A stretch of DNA of 64,000 bases from Citrobacter sp. 18056 (GCA_902706235.1 CACSJR010000002.1:124001-188000); one strand, 5' to 3'. Shown: positions 39,668-50,883, numbered from the stretch's first letter. The notes: a model not told the origin generated them from the letters alone. Program-made: numbers and translations.

Positions 39668-39734
39668 GAGAGGGCTCGGGTGAGGGGACATCCGCGGTCC
39701 CTCACCCGAACCCTCTCCTTGTGACAGGAGAGGG
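39668..39734. repeat. Double palindrome between mtlA and mtlD
   Basis: GAGAGGGCTCGGGTGAGGG at 39668-39686 pairs with CCCTCACCCGAACCCTCTC at 39699-39717 (two mismatches). The latter arm's CCCTCTCCT also pairs with AGGAGAGGG at 39726-39734. The two hairpins are mutually exclusive. They resemble dispersed CCCTCTCC repeats and could stabilise or attenuate the mtlA-mtlD mRNA. Confidence 0.7.
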
Positions 39735-39742
39735 TGTTGCCG

Positions 39743-41662
39743 TTAGGCTCTGTTACCCGAAATCAGGGCCAGCACTTCGCCCACGCTGTTGGTGGTGGCC
39801 AGACGCTCGATAACGGATTCATCGTCCAGCGCATTGGTCAGGCTGGTGATGACGTGGATGTGTTCGTTATTACGCGCCGCGATACCAATCACCAGGCGGG
39901 CAATGTCGTCCGGCTCTTCGCCGAAGCGCACGCCGTCAGGGTACTGACAGAATACCACGCCAGTTTTCAGCACACGGTCTTTCGCTTCGATGGTGCCGTG
40001 CGGTACCGCGATGGACTCACCCAGATAGGTCGGGGTCAGTTTTTCACGTTCCAGCATTGCTTCCACATATTCCGGCTCAACATAGCCGCCTTTCACCAGC
40101 TGCTCACCGGCAAAACGGATGGCTTCTTCTTTGCTGAACGCTTTGCAGCCGAGGAAGATGTTTTCCGCGCCGAGTTTGAACAGGTGGCTGTCGTCCGCGT
40201 CGAAGCTGTCTTTCAGGCTGTCGCGCACTTTCACCTGGTTATCTTCATGACGCTGTGCAGCCACCAGACGCTCGGTCAGACTGGTGTACAGGCCGCTGTC
40301 GAGGAAGTTAGTCAGTGAAATATGCTGGGCCTGTGGCACCTGGCGCATCGCACGTTCGGTCAGATCGCGGTGAGTAATCACCAGGTCGACATCCGGTGGC
40401 AGGTTGTTGATAGCGCTGTTGGTGACAGAGATATGACTCAGACCGGCATCAGCCACTTTCTTACGCAGCACGCCTGCACCCATTGCGCTGGAACCCATAC
40501 CGGCATCACAGGCAACGATGATTTTACGCACGTGGCTCAGGTCGTTGGTCACGTCGCCTGCAGTCAGCGGGTTCGCTGCACCTTTGGACTCGGATTTCAT
40601 CTCCTGCATACGACGGCTCGCTGCTTCGATATCCTCTTCTTCTTTCACTTTGCTGGTTTTCAGCAGGATGGCAGAGACGATGAAGGATACCGCTGTTGCC
40701 GCAACAATTGCCGCGATGTTAGCGAAGTAAGCGCCTTTCGGGGTCATCGCCAGCACCGCCAGGATGGAACCTGGAGAAGCCGGAGACACCAGGCCGCCGT
40801 TCAGGATAGTCAGCGTGAAGACGCCAGTCATACCACCGAGAATAACGGCCAGGATCAGACGTGGGTTCATCAGCACGTATGGGAAATAAATTTCGTGGAT
40901 ACCACCCAGGAAGTGGATGATGGCCGCGCCGCCCGCAGACTGCTTAGCATTACCACGACCGAAGAACATGTACGCCAGCAGGACGCCCATCCCCGGACCC
41001 GGGTTCGCTTCAATCAGGAAGAAGATGGATTTGCCCAATTCATGGGACTGCTGAATCCCCAGCGGCGAGAAGATACCGTGGTTAATGGCGTTATTGAGGA
41101 ACAGGATTTTCGCCGGTTCAACAAAGATAGACGCCAGCGGCAGCATGTCGTGAACGACCATGAAGTTAACGCCAGCCGCCAGGACTTTCGACAGCATCTC
41201 AACCGCAGGGCCAATGCCGAGGAACGCCAGAATGGCAAGGATCATCCCGATGATGCCAGCGGAGAAGTTGTTCACCAGCATCTCGAAGCCGGATTTGATT
41301 TTACCGTCAACCCAGACGTCGAAGCGTTTAATCGCCCAGCCACCCAGAGGACCGGCAATCATCGAACCGAGGAACATCGGCATATCGGCACCGACGATAA
41401 CACCCATAGTAGTAATTGCGCCGACCACGCCGCCGCGTTCACCGCCAACCAGACGACCACCGGTATAACCGATGAGCAGTGGCAGCAGATAAGTAATCAT
41501 TGGCCCGACAAGTTTCGCCAGCGTTTCGTTTGGCAACCATCCTGTAGGAATAAATAACGCCGTGATGATACCCCACGCGATAAACGCGCCGATGTTTGGC
41601 ATCACCATGTTGCTGAGGAAGCGACCAAAGCTTTGCACTCTGATCTTGATATCGGATGACAT
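39743..41662 (-). CDS. mtlA: PTS mannitol transporter EIICBA
   Basis: The 639-residue three-domain permease imports and phosphorylates mannitol. The EIIC domain (about residues 1-335) has the NHGIFSPLGIQQ and GGIHEIYFPYV substrate loops. EIIB carries the phospho-Cys385 (IIVACDAGMGSS) and EIIA the phospho-His555 (SIAVPHGT). The start at 41662 (MSSDIKIRVQSFGRFLSNMV) is set by conservation and an upstream AAGGGG. Regulation by CRP-cAMP is shown by an array of CRP sites; MtlR is encoded at the operon end. Confidence 0.98.
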   Translation of the reverse strand: MSSDIKIRVQSFGRFLSNMVMPNIGAFIAWGIITALFIPTGWLPNETLAKLVGPMITYLLPLLIGYTGGRLVGGERGGVVGAITTMGVIVGADMPMFLGSMIAGPLGGWAIKRFDVWVDGKIKSGFEMLVNNFSAGIIGMILAILAFLGIGPAVEMLSKVLAAGVNFMVVHDMLPLASIFVEPAKILFLNNAINHGIFSPLGIQQSHELGKSIFFLIEANPGPGMGVLLAYMFFGRGNAKQSAGGAAIIHFLGGIHEIYFPYVLMNPRLILAVILGGMTGVFTLTILNGGLVSPASPGSILAVLAMTPKGAYFANIAAIVAATAVSFIVSAILLKTSKVKEEEDIEAASRRMQEMKSESKGAANPLTAGDVTNDLSHVRKIIVACDAGMGSSAMGAGVLRKKVADAGLSHISVTNSAINNLPPDVDLVITHRDLTERAMRQVPQAQHISLTNFLDSGLYTSLTERLVAAQRHEDNQVKVRDSLKDSFDADDSHLFKLGAENIFLGCKAFSKEEAIRFAGEQLVKGGYVEPEYVEAMLEREKLTPTYLGESIAVPHGTIEAKDRVLKTGVVFCQYPDGVRFGEEPDDIARLVIGIAARNNEHIHVITSLTNALDDESVIERLATTNSVGEVLALISGNRA

Positions 41663-41807
41663 AAAAACACCCCTTCTTATGTTTGCTGTCGCGCAGGCTA
41701 AAAGCCCGAGGCTTATTGTTAATTGGCGGCAGAGGTAGTAGCCGGACCCTGTTGATGATGCGAAATCTGGCACTGAATCGTTCAACTGTCCAGTCAGCAC
41801 CTCTTGA

Positions 41808-42027
41808 TGTGATCTGCATCACGCTAATATAGGGTGATGCGTCGTAATTGAAGTGATCGCTATCACAAAATGACTGTGTAAAAAAAGAACAGAGGTTGAA
41901 AAGTGAGCCATTACGGGTTGTTAATGTGATGTTAATCACATTTTTAATCTGGCTATTTGTTGTTGATGTGTGATTAACATCACAAAGAATTTTCGCCTGC
42001 GTCCGGACAACTGTGATCACACGCATA
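41808..42027. promoter_or_regulatory. CRP-binding array upstream of mtlA
   Basis: Five TGTGA-type palindromes: TGTGATCTGCATCACG (41808-41823), AGTGATCGCTATCACA (41852-41867), TGTGATGTTAATCACA (41925-41940), TGTGATTAACATCACA (41969-41984) and a weaker one starting TGTGATCACACG (42012). E. coli mtlA is known for multiple CRP sites, so the layout is conserved. The rest of the 537-bp gap to yibI holds the promoters and no gene that I can see. Confidence 0.88.
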
Positions 42028-42199
42028 TTCTCAATGTTGAGGGGCTGCCGTTGTAATTGAGTAACACGGTCAACGGACGGCGAGTTTACGCATTCTGTGT
42101 TATAGCAATATGACCGACTGGCGATTAATTTTTAGTTATCACTCAGGCGTTCCGCAACGGGGCGCGTGCCGATGGGCGTGTCATAATTTCGAGGCGGCT

Positions 42200-42523
42200 A
42201 TGTTTCTTAATTATTTTGCGTTAGGTGTGCTTATTTTCGTCTTTCTGGTGATTTTTTACGGGATCATTATTTTGCATGATATTCCTTATCTTATCGCCAA
42301 ATCCCGCAATCACCCTCACGCCGATGCCATACACGTCGCAGGTTGGGTGAGTCTGTTTACCCTGCATGTTATCTGGCCATTTTTATGGATCTGGGCCACG
42401 TTGTACCGCCCAGAACGCGGCTGGGGAATGCAAGCGGAGCACGAGTCTTTGATTCAATTACAGCGCCGGGTCTCGGAGCTTGAGCAGAAACTTGCGGACA
42501 CACAACGGTCGTCTGCGGAGTAA
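42200..42523 (+). CDS. yibI: Inner-membrane protein YibI (DUF3302)
   Basis: The 107-residue protein has two membrane helices (about residues 3-25 and 48-66) and an acidic, glutamine-rich tail with a short coiled coil ([19 protein letters not shown]). The start at 42200 ([20 protein letters not shown]) follows GAGG and is conserved with E. coli; the longer frame is not. It is 5 bp before yibH, so both probably form one membrane unit. Function unknown. Confidence 0.93.
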   Translation: MFLNYFALGVLIFVFLVIFYGIIILHDIPYLIAKSRNHPHADAIHVAGWVSLFTLHVIWPFLWIWATLYRPERGWGMQAEHESLIQLQRRVSELEQKLADTQRSSAE

Positions 42524-42528
42524 TTATC

Positions 42529-43665
42529 ATGGATTTACTCATTATTCTGACCTACGTCGCGCTGGCCTGGGCGATATTTAAAATATTCAAAATCCCGGTT
42601 AATAAATGGACGGTTCCGACCGCAGCATTGGGTGGCGTTTTTATTGTTAGCGGGCTTATCTTATTAATGAATTATAACCACCCGTATACCGCACAGGCGC
42701 AAAAAGCGGTGATCTCGATTCCGATAACGCCGCAAGTCACGGGTATTGTCAGCGAAGTCACCGATAAGCAAAACGTGCTGATTAAAAAAGGCGACGTGCT
42801 GTTTAAACTCGACCCCACGCGTTATCAGGCGCGGGTCAGCCGCCTGGAGGCCGATTTAGTCACGGCGATTCACAACACTGAATCGATGAAAGGGCAATTG
42901 ACCGAAGCGCTGGCCAATACTCAGCGCGTCAGTGCGGAACGCGACCGGCTGTATAAAGATTATCAGCGCTATCTGCAAGGTAGTAAGGCGAGAGTGAATC
43001 CGTTTTCAGAAAGTGACATCGACAATGCCCGGCAAAATTATCTGGCGCAGGACGCGATGGTGAAATCCTCGGTGGCTGAACAGTCGCAGATCAAGAGCCA
43101 ACTCGACAGCATGGTCAACGGCGAACAGTCGCAAATCGTCAGCCTGCGTGCGCAACTGACCGAGGCGCGATATAACCTCGAACAAACCGTAGTGCGAGCC
43201 CCCAGCGACGGTTATGCCACTCAGGTGTTGATTCGCCCCGGAACCTACGCCGCCGCGCTGCCGTTGCGCCCGGTGATGGTCTTTATCCCCGAGCAAAAAC
43301 GGCAAATTGTCGCGCAGTTCAGGCAGAACTCGCTCCTGCGTCTCGAGCCGGGGGACATGGCCGAAGTGGTGTTTAATGCGCTGCCAGGGCAAGTATTCAC
43401 CGGCAAGCTGACCTCTATTTTGCCGGTGGTGCCAGGCGGTTCGTATCAGGCGCAGGGCACGCTGCAATCGCTGACGGTAGTGCCCGGCACCGATGGCGTC
43501 TTAGCGCTTATCGAGCTTGCGCCCAATACGCAGGTGGAATCTCTGCCGGATGGTATTTACGCCCAGGTAGCGGTCTATTCCGACCATTTCAGCCACGTCG
43601 CGGTGATGCGTAAAGTGCTACTGCGCATGACCAGCTGGATGCACTATCTGTATCTTGATCATTAA
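42529..43665 (+). CDS. yibH: HlyD-family membrane fusion protein YibH
   Basis: The 378-residue protein has two N-terminal hydrophobic segments (about residues 3-19 and 33-48), then a lipoyl/barrel-sandwich half ([20 protein letters not shown], with [14 protein letters not shown] following), an alpha-hairpin, and a beta-barrel with [12 protein letters not shown]. It resembles EmrA-type adaptors. No inner-membrane pump or outer-membrane channel lies next to it, so its partner may be YibI or encoded elsewhere. Confidence 0.92.
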   Translation: MDLLIILTYVALAWAIFKIFKIPVNKWTVPTAALGGVFIVSGLILLMNYNHPYTAQAQKAVISIPITPQVTGIVSEVTDKQNVLIKKGDVLFKLDPTRYQARVSRLEADLVTAIHNTESMKGQLTEALANTQRVSAERDRLYKDYQRYLQGSKARVNPFSESDIDNARQNYLAQDAMVKSSVAEQSQIKSQLDSMVNGEQSQIVSLRAQLTEARYNLEQTVVRAPSDGYATQVLIRPGTYAAALPLRPVMVFIPEQKRQIVAQFRQNSLLRLEPGDMAEVVFNALPGQVFTGKLTSILPVVPGGSYQAQGTLQSLTVVPGTDGVLALIELAPNTQVESLPDGIYAQVAVYSDHFSHVAVMRKVLLRMTSWMHYLYLDH

Positions 43666-43727
43666 CCTGAATTTTTAACCCACCTGCGCCATACTGATAT
43701 TTTTGCGGAATATTCAGGGAGCAGGCG

Positions 43728-44336
43728 ATGAAACTGATTGGCAGTTATACCAGCCCGTTTGTGCGTAAAATCTCGGTTATCCTGCTCGAAAAGGGGATAA
43801 CGTTCGAGTTTATCAACGAGATGCCGTACAACGCCGAAAGCGGCGTGGCAAAGTATAACCCGCTCGGCAAGGTTCCGGCGCTGGTGACCGACGACGGCGA
43901 ATGCTGGTTCGACTCTCCGATTATCGCCCAGTACATCGAGCTGCTCGATATCGCGCCCGCCATGATGCCGCGAGATACCAAAGCCGCGCTGCGCATGCGC
44001 CAGCTTGAATCCCTGGCCGACGGCATCATGGATGCGGGACTGGTGTCCGTGCGCGAGCAGGCGCGCCCGGCGGCCCAGCAGTCACCAGACGAGCTGCTGC
44101 GCCAGCGTGAAAAAATCACCCGCTCGCTGGATGCCCTGGAAGAATACGCTGCCAACGGCACGCTAAAAGCCGATGAACTGAACCTGGCCACCATCGCCGT
44201 GGCCTGCGCGGTGGGCTATCTTAATTTTCGTCGCGTTTCCCCTGGCTGGTGCGCCAAGCGCCCGCATCTGGTGAAGCTGGTAGAAGCCCTGTTCCAGCGC
44301 GACAGTTTTGCCCGCACCGAACCGCCAAAAGCGTAG
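43728..44336 (+). CDS. yibF: Glutathione S-transferase-like protein YibF
   Basis: The 202-residue protein has an N-terminal thioredoxin-fold GST domain ([20 protein letters not shown]) with Ser9-Pro10 where Cys or Ser binds glutathione in the family, and an all-helical C-terminal domain. The physiological substrate is unknown. The ribosome binding site AGGGAGCAGG precedes the ATG. It lies upstream of selA, as in E. coli. Confidence 0.93.
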   Translation: MKLIGSYTSPFVRKISVILLEKGITFEFINEMPYNAESGVAKYNPLGKVPALVTDDGECWFDSPIIAQYIELLDIAPAMMPRDTKAALRMRQLESLADGIMDAGLVSVREQARPAAQQSPDELLRQREKITRSLDALEEYAANGTLKADELNLATIAVACAVGYLNFRRVSPGWCAKRPHLVKLVEALFQRDSFARTEPPKA

Positions 44337-44389
44337 CGCGATCAATGACGCTCAGTTCGCAATAGCAGTACAATTCCCGCACGTTTATT

Positions 44390-44410
44390 CCCCTCTCCCG
44401 TCGGGAGGGG
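44390..44410. repeat. Palindrome upstream of selA
   Basis: CCCCTCTCCCG-TCGGGAGGGG forms a compact hairpin 19 bp before the selA ATG. It is of the CCCTCTCCC repeat class. A hairpin so close to selA could affect its translation; no SelB-dependent role can be claimed from sequence. Confidence 0.55.
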
Positions 44411-44429
44411 GCATACCACAGGCTTATTC

Positions 44430-45818
44430 ATGACCACCGAAAACCCTTCGCTGTTCAGTCAAATTCCCGCCACCGATCGCCTGTTGCGCGACCCGGCATT
44501 TTCCGAGCTTATTGCTAACACCGGGCACAGCCAGGTGGTGAATGTATTACGCCAGTTGCAGGATGAAGCCCGTGAGGCCATTCGCACTCATGGCACGCTG
44601 CCCGAATGGTGTCAGGACTGGCATCAGACGGCGGTCGCAAGGCTGAACGACGAGGCGCAAAGCCCGCTGCGACCGGTGTTTAACCTCACCGGTACCGTAC
44701 TGCACACCAATCTGGGGCGCGCGCTTCAGGCCGAAACTGCCGTGGCGGCAGTCACGCAGGTAATGCGCGAGCCGGTGACGCTGGAATATTCCCTCGACGG
44801 CGCCGGGCGCGGGCATCGTGACCGCGCGATCGCGGAATTGCTCACCCGTCTTACCGGCGCGGAAGATGCCTGCATCGTCAACAACAATGCGGCAGCGGTG
44901 CTGCTGATGCTGGCGGCGACGGCGAACGGTAAAGAAGTGGTGGTGTCACGCGGCGAACTGGTGGAGATTGGCGGCGCGTTCCGCATTCCGGATGTGATGC
45001 GCCAGGCGGGCTGCGTGTTACATGAAGTGGGCACCACCAACCGCACGCATGCGCGTGATTACCGTGAGGCTGTCAACGACAATACCGGCCTGCTGATGAA
45101 GGTCCACACCAGTAATTACAGCGTGGAAGGGTTTACTAAAGCGGTCGATGAAGCTGAGCTGGCCGCCATCGGGCATGAACACGGCATTCCGGTGGTCGCG
45201 GATTTGGGCAGCGGTTCGCTGGTGGATTTAAGCCAGTACGGTTTGCCGAAAGAGCCGATGCCGCAGGCGTTAATTGCCAGCGGCGTCAGCCTGCTGAGTT
45301 TCTCCGGCGATAAGTTGCTCGGCGGCCCGCAGGCCGGGATTATCGTCGGCAAACGCGAACTGATTGCAAAGCTGCAAACGCACCCGCTGAAACGCGCGCT
45401 GCGGGCCGATAAAATGACGCTGGCGGCGCTGGACGCCACCCTGCGCCTCTATCTGCATCCGGAAAAATTGCGTCAGACACTGCCGACGCTACGCCTGCTG
45501 ACCCGGCGTCAGGATGATATCCGCGCACAGGGCGAGCGCTTACTGGCTCCGCTTCAGGCGCATTATCCGGCGTTTGATGTACGTCTTGAGCCGTGTTTAT
45601 CGCAGATTGGCAGCGGTTCGCTGCCGGTCGACCGCTTACCGTCCCAGGCGCTGACGTTCACACCGACGGACGGGCGCGGCGCATCGCTTGAGGCGCTGGC
45701 CGAGCGCTGGCGACGCCTCGACACGCCGGTGTTAGGGCGGATTAGCGACGGGCGTTTATGGCTCGATTTACGTTGTCTTGAAGATGAATCACGCTTTCTG
45801 GAGAGTGTGCTGAAATGA
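44430..45818 (+). CDS. selA: L-seryl-tRNA(Sec) selenium transferase
   Basis: The 462-residue PLP enzyme converts seryl-tRNA(Sec) to selenocysteyl-tRNA(Sec) using selenophosphate, as a large decamer. The PLP lysine is Lys295 in [16 protein letters not shown], preceded by the VVADLGSGS cofactor-binding block near residue 256. The stop overlaps the selB start by 4 bp (ATGA). Its presence implies that the cell makes selenoproteins such as formate dehydrogenases. Confidence 0.97.
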   Translation: MTTENPSLFSQIPATDRLLRDPAFSELIANTGHSQVVNVLRQLQDEAREAIRTHGTLPEWCQDWHQTAVARLNDEAQSPLRPVFNLTGTVLHTNLGRALQAETAVAAVTQVMREPVTLEYSLDGAGRGHRDRAIAELLTRLTGAEDACIVNNNAAAVLLMLAATANGKEVVVSRGELVEIGGAFRIPDVMRQAGCVLHEVGTTNRTHARDYREAVNDNTGLLMKVHTSNYSVEGFTKAVDEAELAAIGHEHGIPVVADLGSGSLVDLSQYGLPKEPMPQALIASGVSLLSFSGDKLLGGPQAGIIVGKRELIAKLQTHPLKRALRADKMTLAALDATLRLYLHPEKLRQTLPTLRLLTRRQDDIRAQGERLLAPLQAHYPAFDVRLEPCLSQIGSGSLPVDRLPSQALTFTPTDGRGASLEALAERWRRLDTPVLGRISDGRLWLDLRCLEDESRFLESVLK

Positions 45819-47674
45819 TTATTGCCACCGCCGGTCACGTCGACCACGGCAAAACCACGCTGTTGCAGGCGATAACCGGCGTCAACGCTTCCCGTCTGCC
45901 GGAAGAAAAAGCACGCGGAATGACGATTGATTTGGGCTACGCCTACTGGCCACAGCCCGACGGGCGCGTGCCTGGGTTCATCGACGTACCGGGCCATGAA
46001 AAGTTTCTGGCGAATATGCTGGCGGGCGTGGGCGGTATCGATCATGCGCTGCTGGTGGTGGCCTGTGACGATGGTGTGATGGCGCAAACCCGTGAGCATC
46101 TGGCGATTTTGCAACTGACGGGCAAACCCACTTTAACCGTGGTGCTCACCAAAACCGATCGCGTGGATGCCGCGCGTATCAGTGAGGTTCACCGTCAGGT
46201 TGTCGATGTTTTACGTGAATACGGCTTTGATGACGTTTCCCTGTTTGAAACCGCCGCCACGCAAATGCAAGGCATCGATGCCCTGCGCACGCATCTTTTA
46301 CAACTGGCCGAACGCCAGCACGTTGAACATCAACGTTTTCGTCTGGCGATTGACCGGGCGTTCACCGTCAAAGGGGTCGGGCTGGTGGTGACGGGCACTG
46401 CGCTTTCCGGCGAAGTGAACGTCGGCGATACGCTGTGGCTGACGGGGGCGAATACCCCAATGCGCGTGCGTGGGTTGCACGCCCAAAACCAGCCTGCCGG
46501 GCAGGCTCACGCCGGGCAGCGTATCGCGCTGAACATCAGCGGCGATGCGCAAAAAGAAGACCTTAGCCGTGGCGACTGGCTGCTGTCGCAACGGCCTGCG
46601 GAACCGTCAGAGCGGGTGATTGTTGAGCTACATTGTCATACGCCGCTGAGTCAGTGGCAGCCGCTGCACATTCACCATGCCGCGAGCCACATCACCGGGC
46701 GCGTCTCGCTGCTGGAAAACAATCTGGCGGAACTGGTTTTCGACACGCCGCTGCATCTGGCGGATAACGACCGGCTGGTGCTGCGCGATATTTCTGCCCG
46801 CGTCACGCTGGCCGGTGCGCGGGTGATCACACTCAATCCCCCGCGTCGCGGCAAGCGTAAACCGGAATATCTGGTCTGGCTGGCACAGCTCGCAGCGGCG
46901 GAAAATAACGGACAGGTGCTCGATATCCATTTGCAGCGCGACGCGGTTCGCCTGAGCGAATTTGGCTGGACGCGACAGCTCAACGATGTGGGGATGGCTG
47001 AACTGACTCGTCCACGCGACCTGCTGACGGCGGGTGATAACCTTCTCAGCGCCAGTCTCGCGGCGCACTGGCAGCAAAAGCTGCTTGATGCGTTGGCGGT
47101 GTATCACGATCAGCACCGCGACGAGCCGGGGCCGGGCCGCGAACGTCTGCGGCGTATCGCGCTGCCGATGGAGGACGAGGCGCTGGTGCTGATGCTGCTG
47201 GAGCGGATGCGTACGTCCGGGATTATCGGCAGTCATCACGGCTGGCTGCATCTGCCGGAACACAAAGCCGGATTCACTGACGAACAGCGCGTGCTGTGGC
47301 AAAAAGTGGAACCGCTGTTTGGCGCTGAGCCGTGGTGGGTGCGCGACCTTGCTCAGCAGGCGGGCGCAGACGAACAGGTCATGCGGCAGACGCTGCGTCA
47401 GGCGGCACAGCAGGGGATGATCACCGCGATCGTCAAAGACCGTTATTACCGCAATGACCGGATCGTGCAGTTTGCCGGGCTGATACGCTACCTCGATCAG
47501 ATGCGCGGCTCAACCTGTGCCGCTGATTTCCGCGACAGCCTCAACGTCGGGCGAAAACTGGCGATACAGATCCTCGAATATTTCGACCGCATTGGCTTCA
47601 CGCGCCGTCGCGGCAACGACCACCTGCTGCGCGATGCGATGCTGTTCCCGGAGCCCGAAGACAGCAATCCGTGA
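45815..47674 (+). CDS. selB: Selenocysteine-specific elongation factor
   Basis: The 619-residue GTPase carries selenocysteyl-tRNA to UGA codons that have a SECIS hairpin. G1 is GHVDHGKTT at residues 7-15, G3 DVPGHEKF, G4 TKTD. EF-Tu-like beta-barrels follow, and a C-terminal series of winged helices (about residues 370-619) binds the SECIS RNA. It is similar in length to the 614-residue E. coli protein. K-12 has yiaY between selB and aldB; it is absent here. Confidence 0.97.
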   Translation: MIIATAGHVDHGKTTLLQAITGVNASRLPEEKARGMTIDLGYAYWPQPDGRVPGFIDVPGHEKFLANMLAGVGGIDHALLVVACDDGVMAQTREHLAILQLTGKPTLTVVLTKTDRVDAARISEVHRQVVDVLREYGFDDVSLFETAATQMQGIDALRTHLLQLAERQHVEHQRFRLAIDRAFTVKGVGLVVTGTALSGEVNVGDTLWLTGANTPMRVRGLHAQNQPAGQAHAGQRIALNISGDAQKEDLSRGDWLLSQRPAEPSERVIVELHCHTPLSQWQPLHIHHAASHITGRVSLLENNLAELVFDTPLHLADNDRLVLRDISARVTLAGARVITLNPPRRGKRKPEYLVWLAQLAAAENNGQVLDIHLQRDAVRLSEFGWTRQLNDVGMAELTRPRDLLTAGDNLLSASLAAHWQQKLLDALAVYHDQHRDEPGPGRERLRRIALPMEDEALVLMLLERMRTSGIIGSHHGWLHLPEHKAGFTDEQRVLWQKVEPLFGAEPWWVRDLAQQAGADEQVMRQTLRQAAQQGMITAIVKDRYYRNDRIVQFAGLIRYLDQMRGSTCAADFRDSLNVGRKLAIQILEYFDRIGFTRRRGNDHLLRDAMLFPEPEDSNP

Positions 47675-47695
47675 CCGCGCTCGTAAAGCGTTAAA

Positions 47696-47720
47696 CGGCT
47701 GGCGAAGAAATCGCCAGCCG
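47696..47720. repeat. Strong hairpin downstream of selB
   Basis: CGGCTGGCGA-AGAAA-TCGCCAGCCG is a perfect 10-bp stem 21 bp after the selB stop. No T-run follows, so it may be a transcript-stabilising or partial terminator structure before aldB. Confidence 0.5.
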
Positions 47721-47760
47721 CGTCTACCCTTACAGGACACCTCACTGCAAGGAGACGGTA

Positions 47761-49299
47761 ATGACCAACAATCCTCCCTCCACGGGCATCCAGCCCGGCG
47801 TTTATGGTTTTCCCCTCAAGCTGAAAGCGCGTTACGACAACTTTATCGGCGGCAACTGGGTCGCACCGACGGACGGCGAGTACTACAAAAACCTGACTCC
47901 GGTCACCGGGCAGTTGTTGTGTGAAGTCGCGTCATCCGGGCCGCGAGACATCGATCTGGCGCTGGATGCGGCGCATAAAATCAAAGACAAATGGGGGCAA
48001 ACCTCTGTCCAGGACAGGGCTGCCATTCTGCTCAAAATTGCCGATCGCATGGAGCAAAACATCGAGCTCCTGGCGACGGCGGAAACCTGGGATAACGGTA
48101 AACCGATTCGCGAAACCACTGCCGCCGATGTGCCGCTGGCGATTGACCATTTCCGCTATTTTGCCTCCTGTATCCGCGCGCAGGAAGGCGGGATCAGCGA
48201 AGTCGACAGCGATACCGTGGCCTATCATTTCCACGAACCGCTGGGCGTGGTCGGGCAGATTATTCCGTGGAACTTCCCGCTGCTGATGGCGAGCTGGAAA
48301 ATGGCGCCAGCGCTGGCTGCCGGAAACTGTGTGATCCTCAAACCTGCTCGCCTGACGCCGCTGTCGGTATTAATGCTAATGGAGATTATCGGCGACCTGC
48401 TGCCGCCGGGCGTGGTGAACGTGGTCAACGGCGCGGGTGGTGAAATCGGCGAATATCTGGCGACCTCAAAACGCATCAACAAAGTGGCCTTTACCGGCTC
48501 GACGGAAGTCGGCCAGCAAATCATGCAGTACGCCACCCAGAACATCATCCCGGTGACGCTGGAACTCGGCGGCAAATCGCCGAACATCTTCTTTGCCGAC
48601 GTGATGGACGAAGAGGATGCCTTCTTTGAGAAAGCGCTGGAAGGGTTGGCGCTGTTTGCCTTCAACCAGGGCGAGGTCTGTACCTGCCCGAGCCGCGCGC
48701 TGGTGCATGAATCCATCTACGACCGCTTTATGGAACGCGCCATTCGTCGGGTGGAAAGCATCCGCAGCGGCAACCCGCTCGACAACGTGACGCAAATGGG
48801 CGCGCAGGTTTCCAGTGGACAAATGGACACTATCCTCAACTACATCGACATCGGTAAAAAAGAGGGGGCGGACGTGCTGACCGGCGGACGGCGCAAAATG
48901 TTCGAGGGCGATCTGAAAGAGGGCTATTACCTCGAGCCGACCATCCTGTTTGGCAAAAACAATATGCGGGTGTTCCAGGAGGAGATCTTTGGCCCGGTGT
49001 TATCCGTGACGACGTTCAAAACCATGGAAGAGGCGCTGGCGATTGCCAACGATACCCAATACGGGCTGGGTGCGGGCGTCTGGAGTCGCAACGGTAATCT
49101 GGCGTATAAAATGGGGCGCGGCATTCAGGCCGGGCGCGTGTGGACCAACTGCTATCACGCCTATCCTGCCCACGCCGCGTTTGGCGGCTACAAGCAGTCA
49201 GGAATTGGCCGTGAAACCCACAAAATGATGCTCGAGCATTACCAGCAAACCAAATGCCTGCTGGTGAGTTACTCCGATAAACCGTTAGGCCTGTTCTAA
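47761..49299 (+). CDS. aldB: Aldehyde dehydrogenase B
   Basis: The 512-residue NADP-linked enzyme oxidises acetaldehyde and other aldehydes. The catalytic residues are Glu268 ([10 protein letters not shown]) and Cys307 ([10 protein letters not shown]); PWNFPLLM and FTGSTEVG are the cofactor and fold motifs. The ribosome binding site AAGGAGACGG is strong. It ends at a bidirectional terminator opposite the accessory efflux operon. Confidence 0.96.
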   Translation: MTNNPPSTGIQPGVYGFPLKLKARYDNFIGGNWVAPTDGEYYKNLTPVTGQLLCEVASSGPRDIDLALDAAHKIKDKWGQTSVQDRAAILLKIADRMEQNIELLATAETWDNGKPIRETTAADVPLAIDHFRYFASCIRAQEGGISEVDSDTVAYHFHEPLGVVGQIIPWNFPLLMASWKMAPALAAGNCVILKPARLTPLSVLMLMEIIGDLLPPGVVNVVNGAGGEIGEYLATSKRINKVAFTGSTEVGQQIMQYATQNIIPVTLELGGKSPNIFFADVMDEEDAFFEKALEGLALFAFNQGEVCTCPSRALVHESIYDRFMERAIRRVESIRSGNPLDNVTQMGAQVSSGQMDTILNYIDIGKKEGADVLTGGRRKMFEGDLKEGYYLEPTILFGKNNMRVFQEEIFGPVLSVTTFKTMEEALAIANDTQYGLGAGVWSRNGNLAYKMGRGIQAGRVWTNCYHAYPAHAAFGGYKQSGIGRETHKMMLEHYQQTKCLLVSYSDKPLGLF

Positions 49300-49302
49300 C
49301 GG

Positions 49303-49339
49303 AAAATGCCCGGTGCGCAGCGCCACCGGGCATCTTTTT
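49303..49339. terminator. Bidirectional terminator, aldB and emrB-like gene
   Basis: ATGCCCGGTG/CACCGGGCAT with an 8-nt loop has a T-run to the right (CTTTTTA) and an A-run to the left (GGAAAA). It serves both convergent genes and marks the island's left edge. Confidence 0.88.
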
Positions 49340-49341
49340 AC

Positions 49342-50883
49342 TTAATGTCCTGCCGACGCGGCGGCACTCGGTGCGCCGGATCTCACAAACGGTGGACGGG
49401 TGAACCAGATAATGACGATCAACCCCATAAAGCCCCAGCCAAGGAGCCAGAAGTAATCAATCGTCGACATCATGTACGCCTGCTGTTCGATGGTTCTGTC
49501 GATCAGCGCGAAATGCTGCTGCGTCGGGCCGCCCATCTTCTGCACGTAATCCACCGCCGCCGGATTGTATTGCGACACACTTTCCGTCAGGTTGGCGTGA
49601 TGGAAAATTTCGCGGCGCTGCCAAATCCAGGTGGTCAGCGAGGAGGCAAACGAGCCGCCGAGGACGCGGAAGAATGTCGCCAGGCCAGAACCTTCCGCCA
49701 CTTCGTTGCCATGCAGATTAGACAGCACGATGGTCGTCAGCGGCATAAAGAAGAACGCCACCCCAATCCCCATAAACATCTGCACGCCCGCAATGGTGCG
49801 GAAATCCACATCGGTACTGAACTGCGCGCGCATCAGGCATGACGCGCCCATCGTCAGGAACGACAATGAACATAGAATCCGCAGGTCCACGCGGGTGGCG
49901 TAGCGCCCGATAATCGGCGTCATCAGCAACGGTAAAAAGCCCATCGGCGCGGCGGCAAGCCCGGCCCAGATGGCGGTATAGCCCATCTGCGTTTGCAGCC
50001 ACTGCGGCAGAATAATGTTAATGGCGAAGAACGCGGCATAGCCGAGCATTAACGACAGCGTACCAATCGCGAAATTACGGTCCTTAAACAGGCGCAGATT
50101 CACGATCGGATGCTTGTCATCCAGCTCCCACATCACAAAGGAAATCAGGCTGATGGCGGAGACAATGGACATCACAATAATCGGCGTGGAGGAGAACCAG
50201 TCTTCGTCGTTGCCTTTATCGAGTACCACCTGCAACAGGCCCACACCCAGCACCAGCAGCATGATCCCGATGTAGTCGATAGGTGAAGACTGCGTGGTTT
50301 CTTCACGCCCGCGAAGCTGCGTCCAGACCACAATCGAGGCAAAAATACCGATGGGTACGTTGATATAAAAAATCCACGGCCAGGAGTAGTTATCGGTTAT
50401 CCATCCGCCGGTAATCGGCCCGACAATCGGCGCAACCACGGTCACCATCGACAGCAGTGCCAGCGCCATACTTCGCTTCATCGGCGGGAAGATAACCAGT
50501 AACAGCGTCTGGCACATCGGGAACATCGGTCCGGCGCAAAAGCCTTGCAGCGCTCGGAAGATAATCAGCTCCGTCATGCTGTGGGCGAAGCCGCACAGGA
50601 ACGAGGTCAGGGTGAAAAACACCACTGAAGCGATGAACAGCCGAAGCTGACCAAAACGCCGGGTAAACCAGCCGGTAAGCGGCAGGGCAATGGCGTTACA
50701 CACCGCAAAGGAAGTGATAACCCATGTGCCCTGGTCGGCGCTGACCCCGAGGTTACCGGAAATGGTCGGCAGGGCCACGTTGGCGATGGTGGAATCCAGC
50801 ACCTGCATAAACGTCGCCAGGGACAACGCCAGCGTCGCCAGGATCAGGCTCGGTGGCGTATAAGCGGCCTTAGGTTCTGACAT
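49342..50883 (-). CDS. EmrB-type multidrug efflux transporter (DHA2 MFS)
   Basis: The 513-residue protein has 14 predicted membrane helices and the EmrB signature LATFMQVLDSTIANVALPTI at about residues 22-41, plus GTWVITSFAV and GPITGGWITDNYSWPWIF. DHA2 drug:proton antiporters of this kind form tripartite pumps with an EmrA-type adaptor and TolC. It lies 10 bp after its adaptor gene. It is a paralogue of, not the same locus as, emrB (which in E. coli follows emrR-emrA near nrdHIEF/proV). Substrates unknown. Confidence 0.9.
   Translation of the reverse strand: MSEPKAAYTPPSLILATLALSLATFMQVLDSTIANVALPTISGNLGVSADQGTWVITSFAVCNAIALPLTGWFTRRFGQLRLFIASVVFFTLTSFLCGFAHSMTELIIFRALQGFCAGPMFPMCQTLLLVIFPPMKRSMALALLSMVTVVAPIVGPITGGWITDNYSWPWIFYINVPIGIFASIVVWTQLRGREETTQSSPIDYIGIMLLVLGVGLLQVVLDKGNDEDWFSSTPIIVMSIVSAISLISFVMWELDDKHPIVNLRLFKDRNFAIGTLSLMLGYAAFFAINIILPQWLQTQMGYTAIWAGLAAAPMGFLPLLMTPIIGRYATRVDLRILCSLSFLTMGASCLMRAQFSTDVDFRTIAGVQMFMGIGVAFFFMPLTTIVLSNLHGNEVAEGSGLATFFRVLGGSFASSLTTWIWQRREIFHHANLTESVSQYNPAAVDYVQKMGGPTQQHFALIDRTIEQQAYMMSTIDYFWLLGWGFMGLIVIIWFTRPPFVRSGAPSAAASAGH

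Noticed and set aside
40322..41557. Forward-strand open frame opposite mtlA (411 residues)
   Set aside because: The sequence is His/Gln/Asp-rich, without recognisable domain, and lies fully within conserved mtlA.
44337..44429. SECIS-like element before selA
   Set aside because: A hairpin is present, but its loop lacks the SelB-recognition features I would expect; it looks like a CCCTCTCCC repeat.
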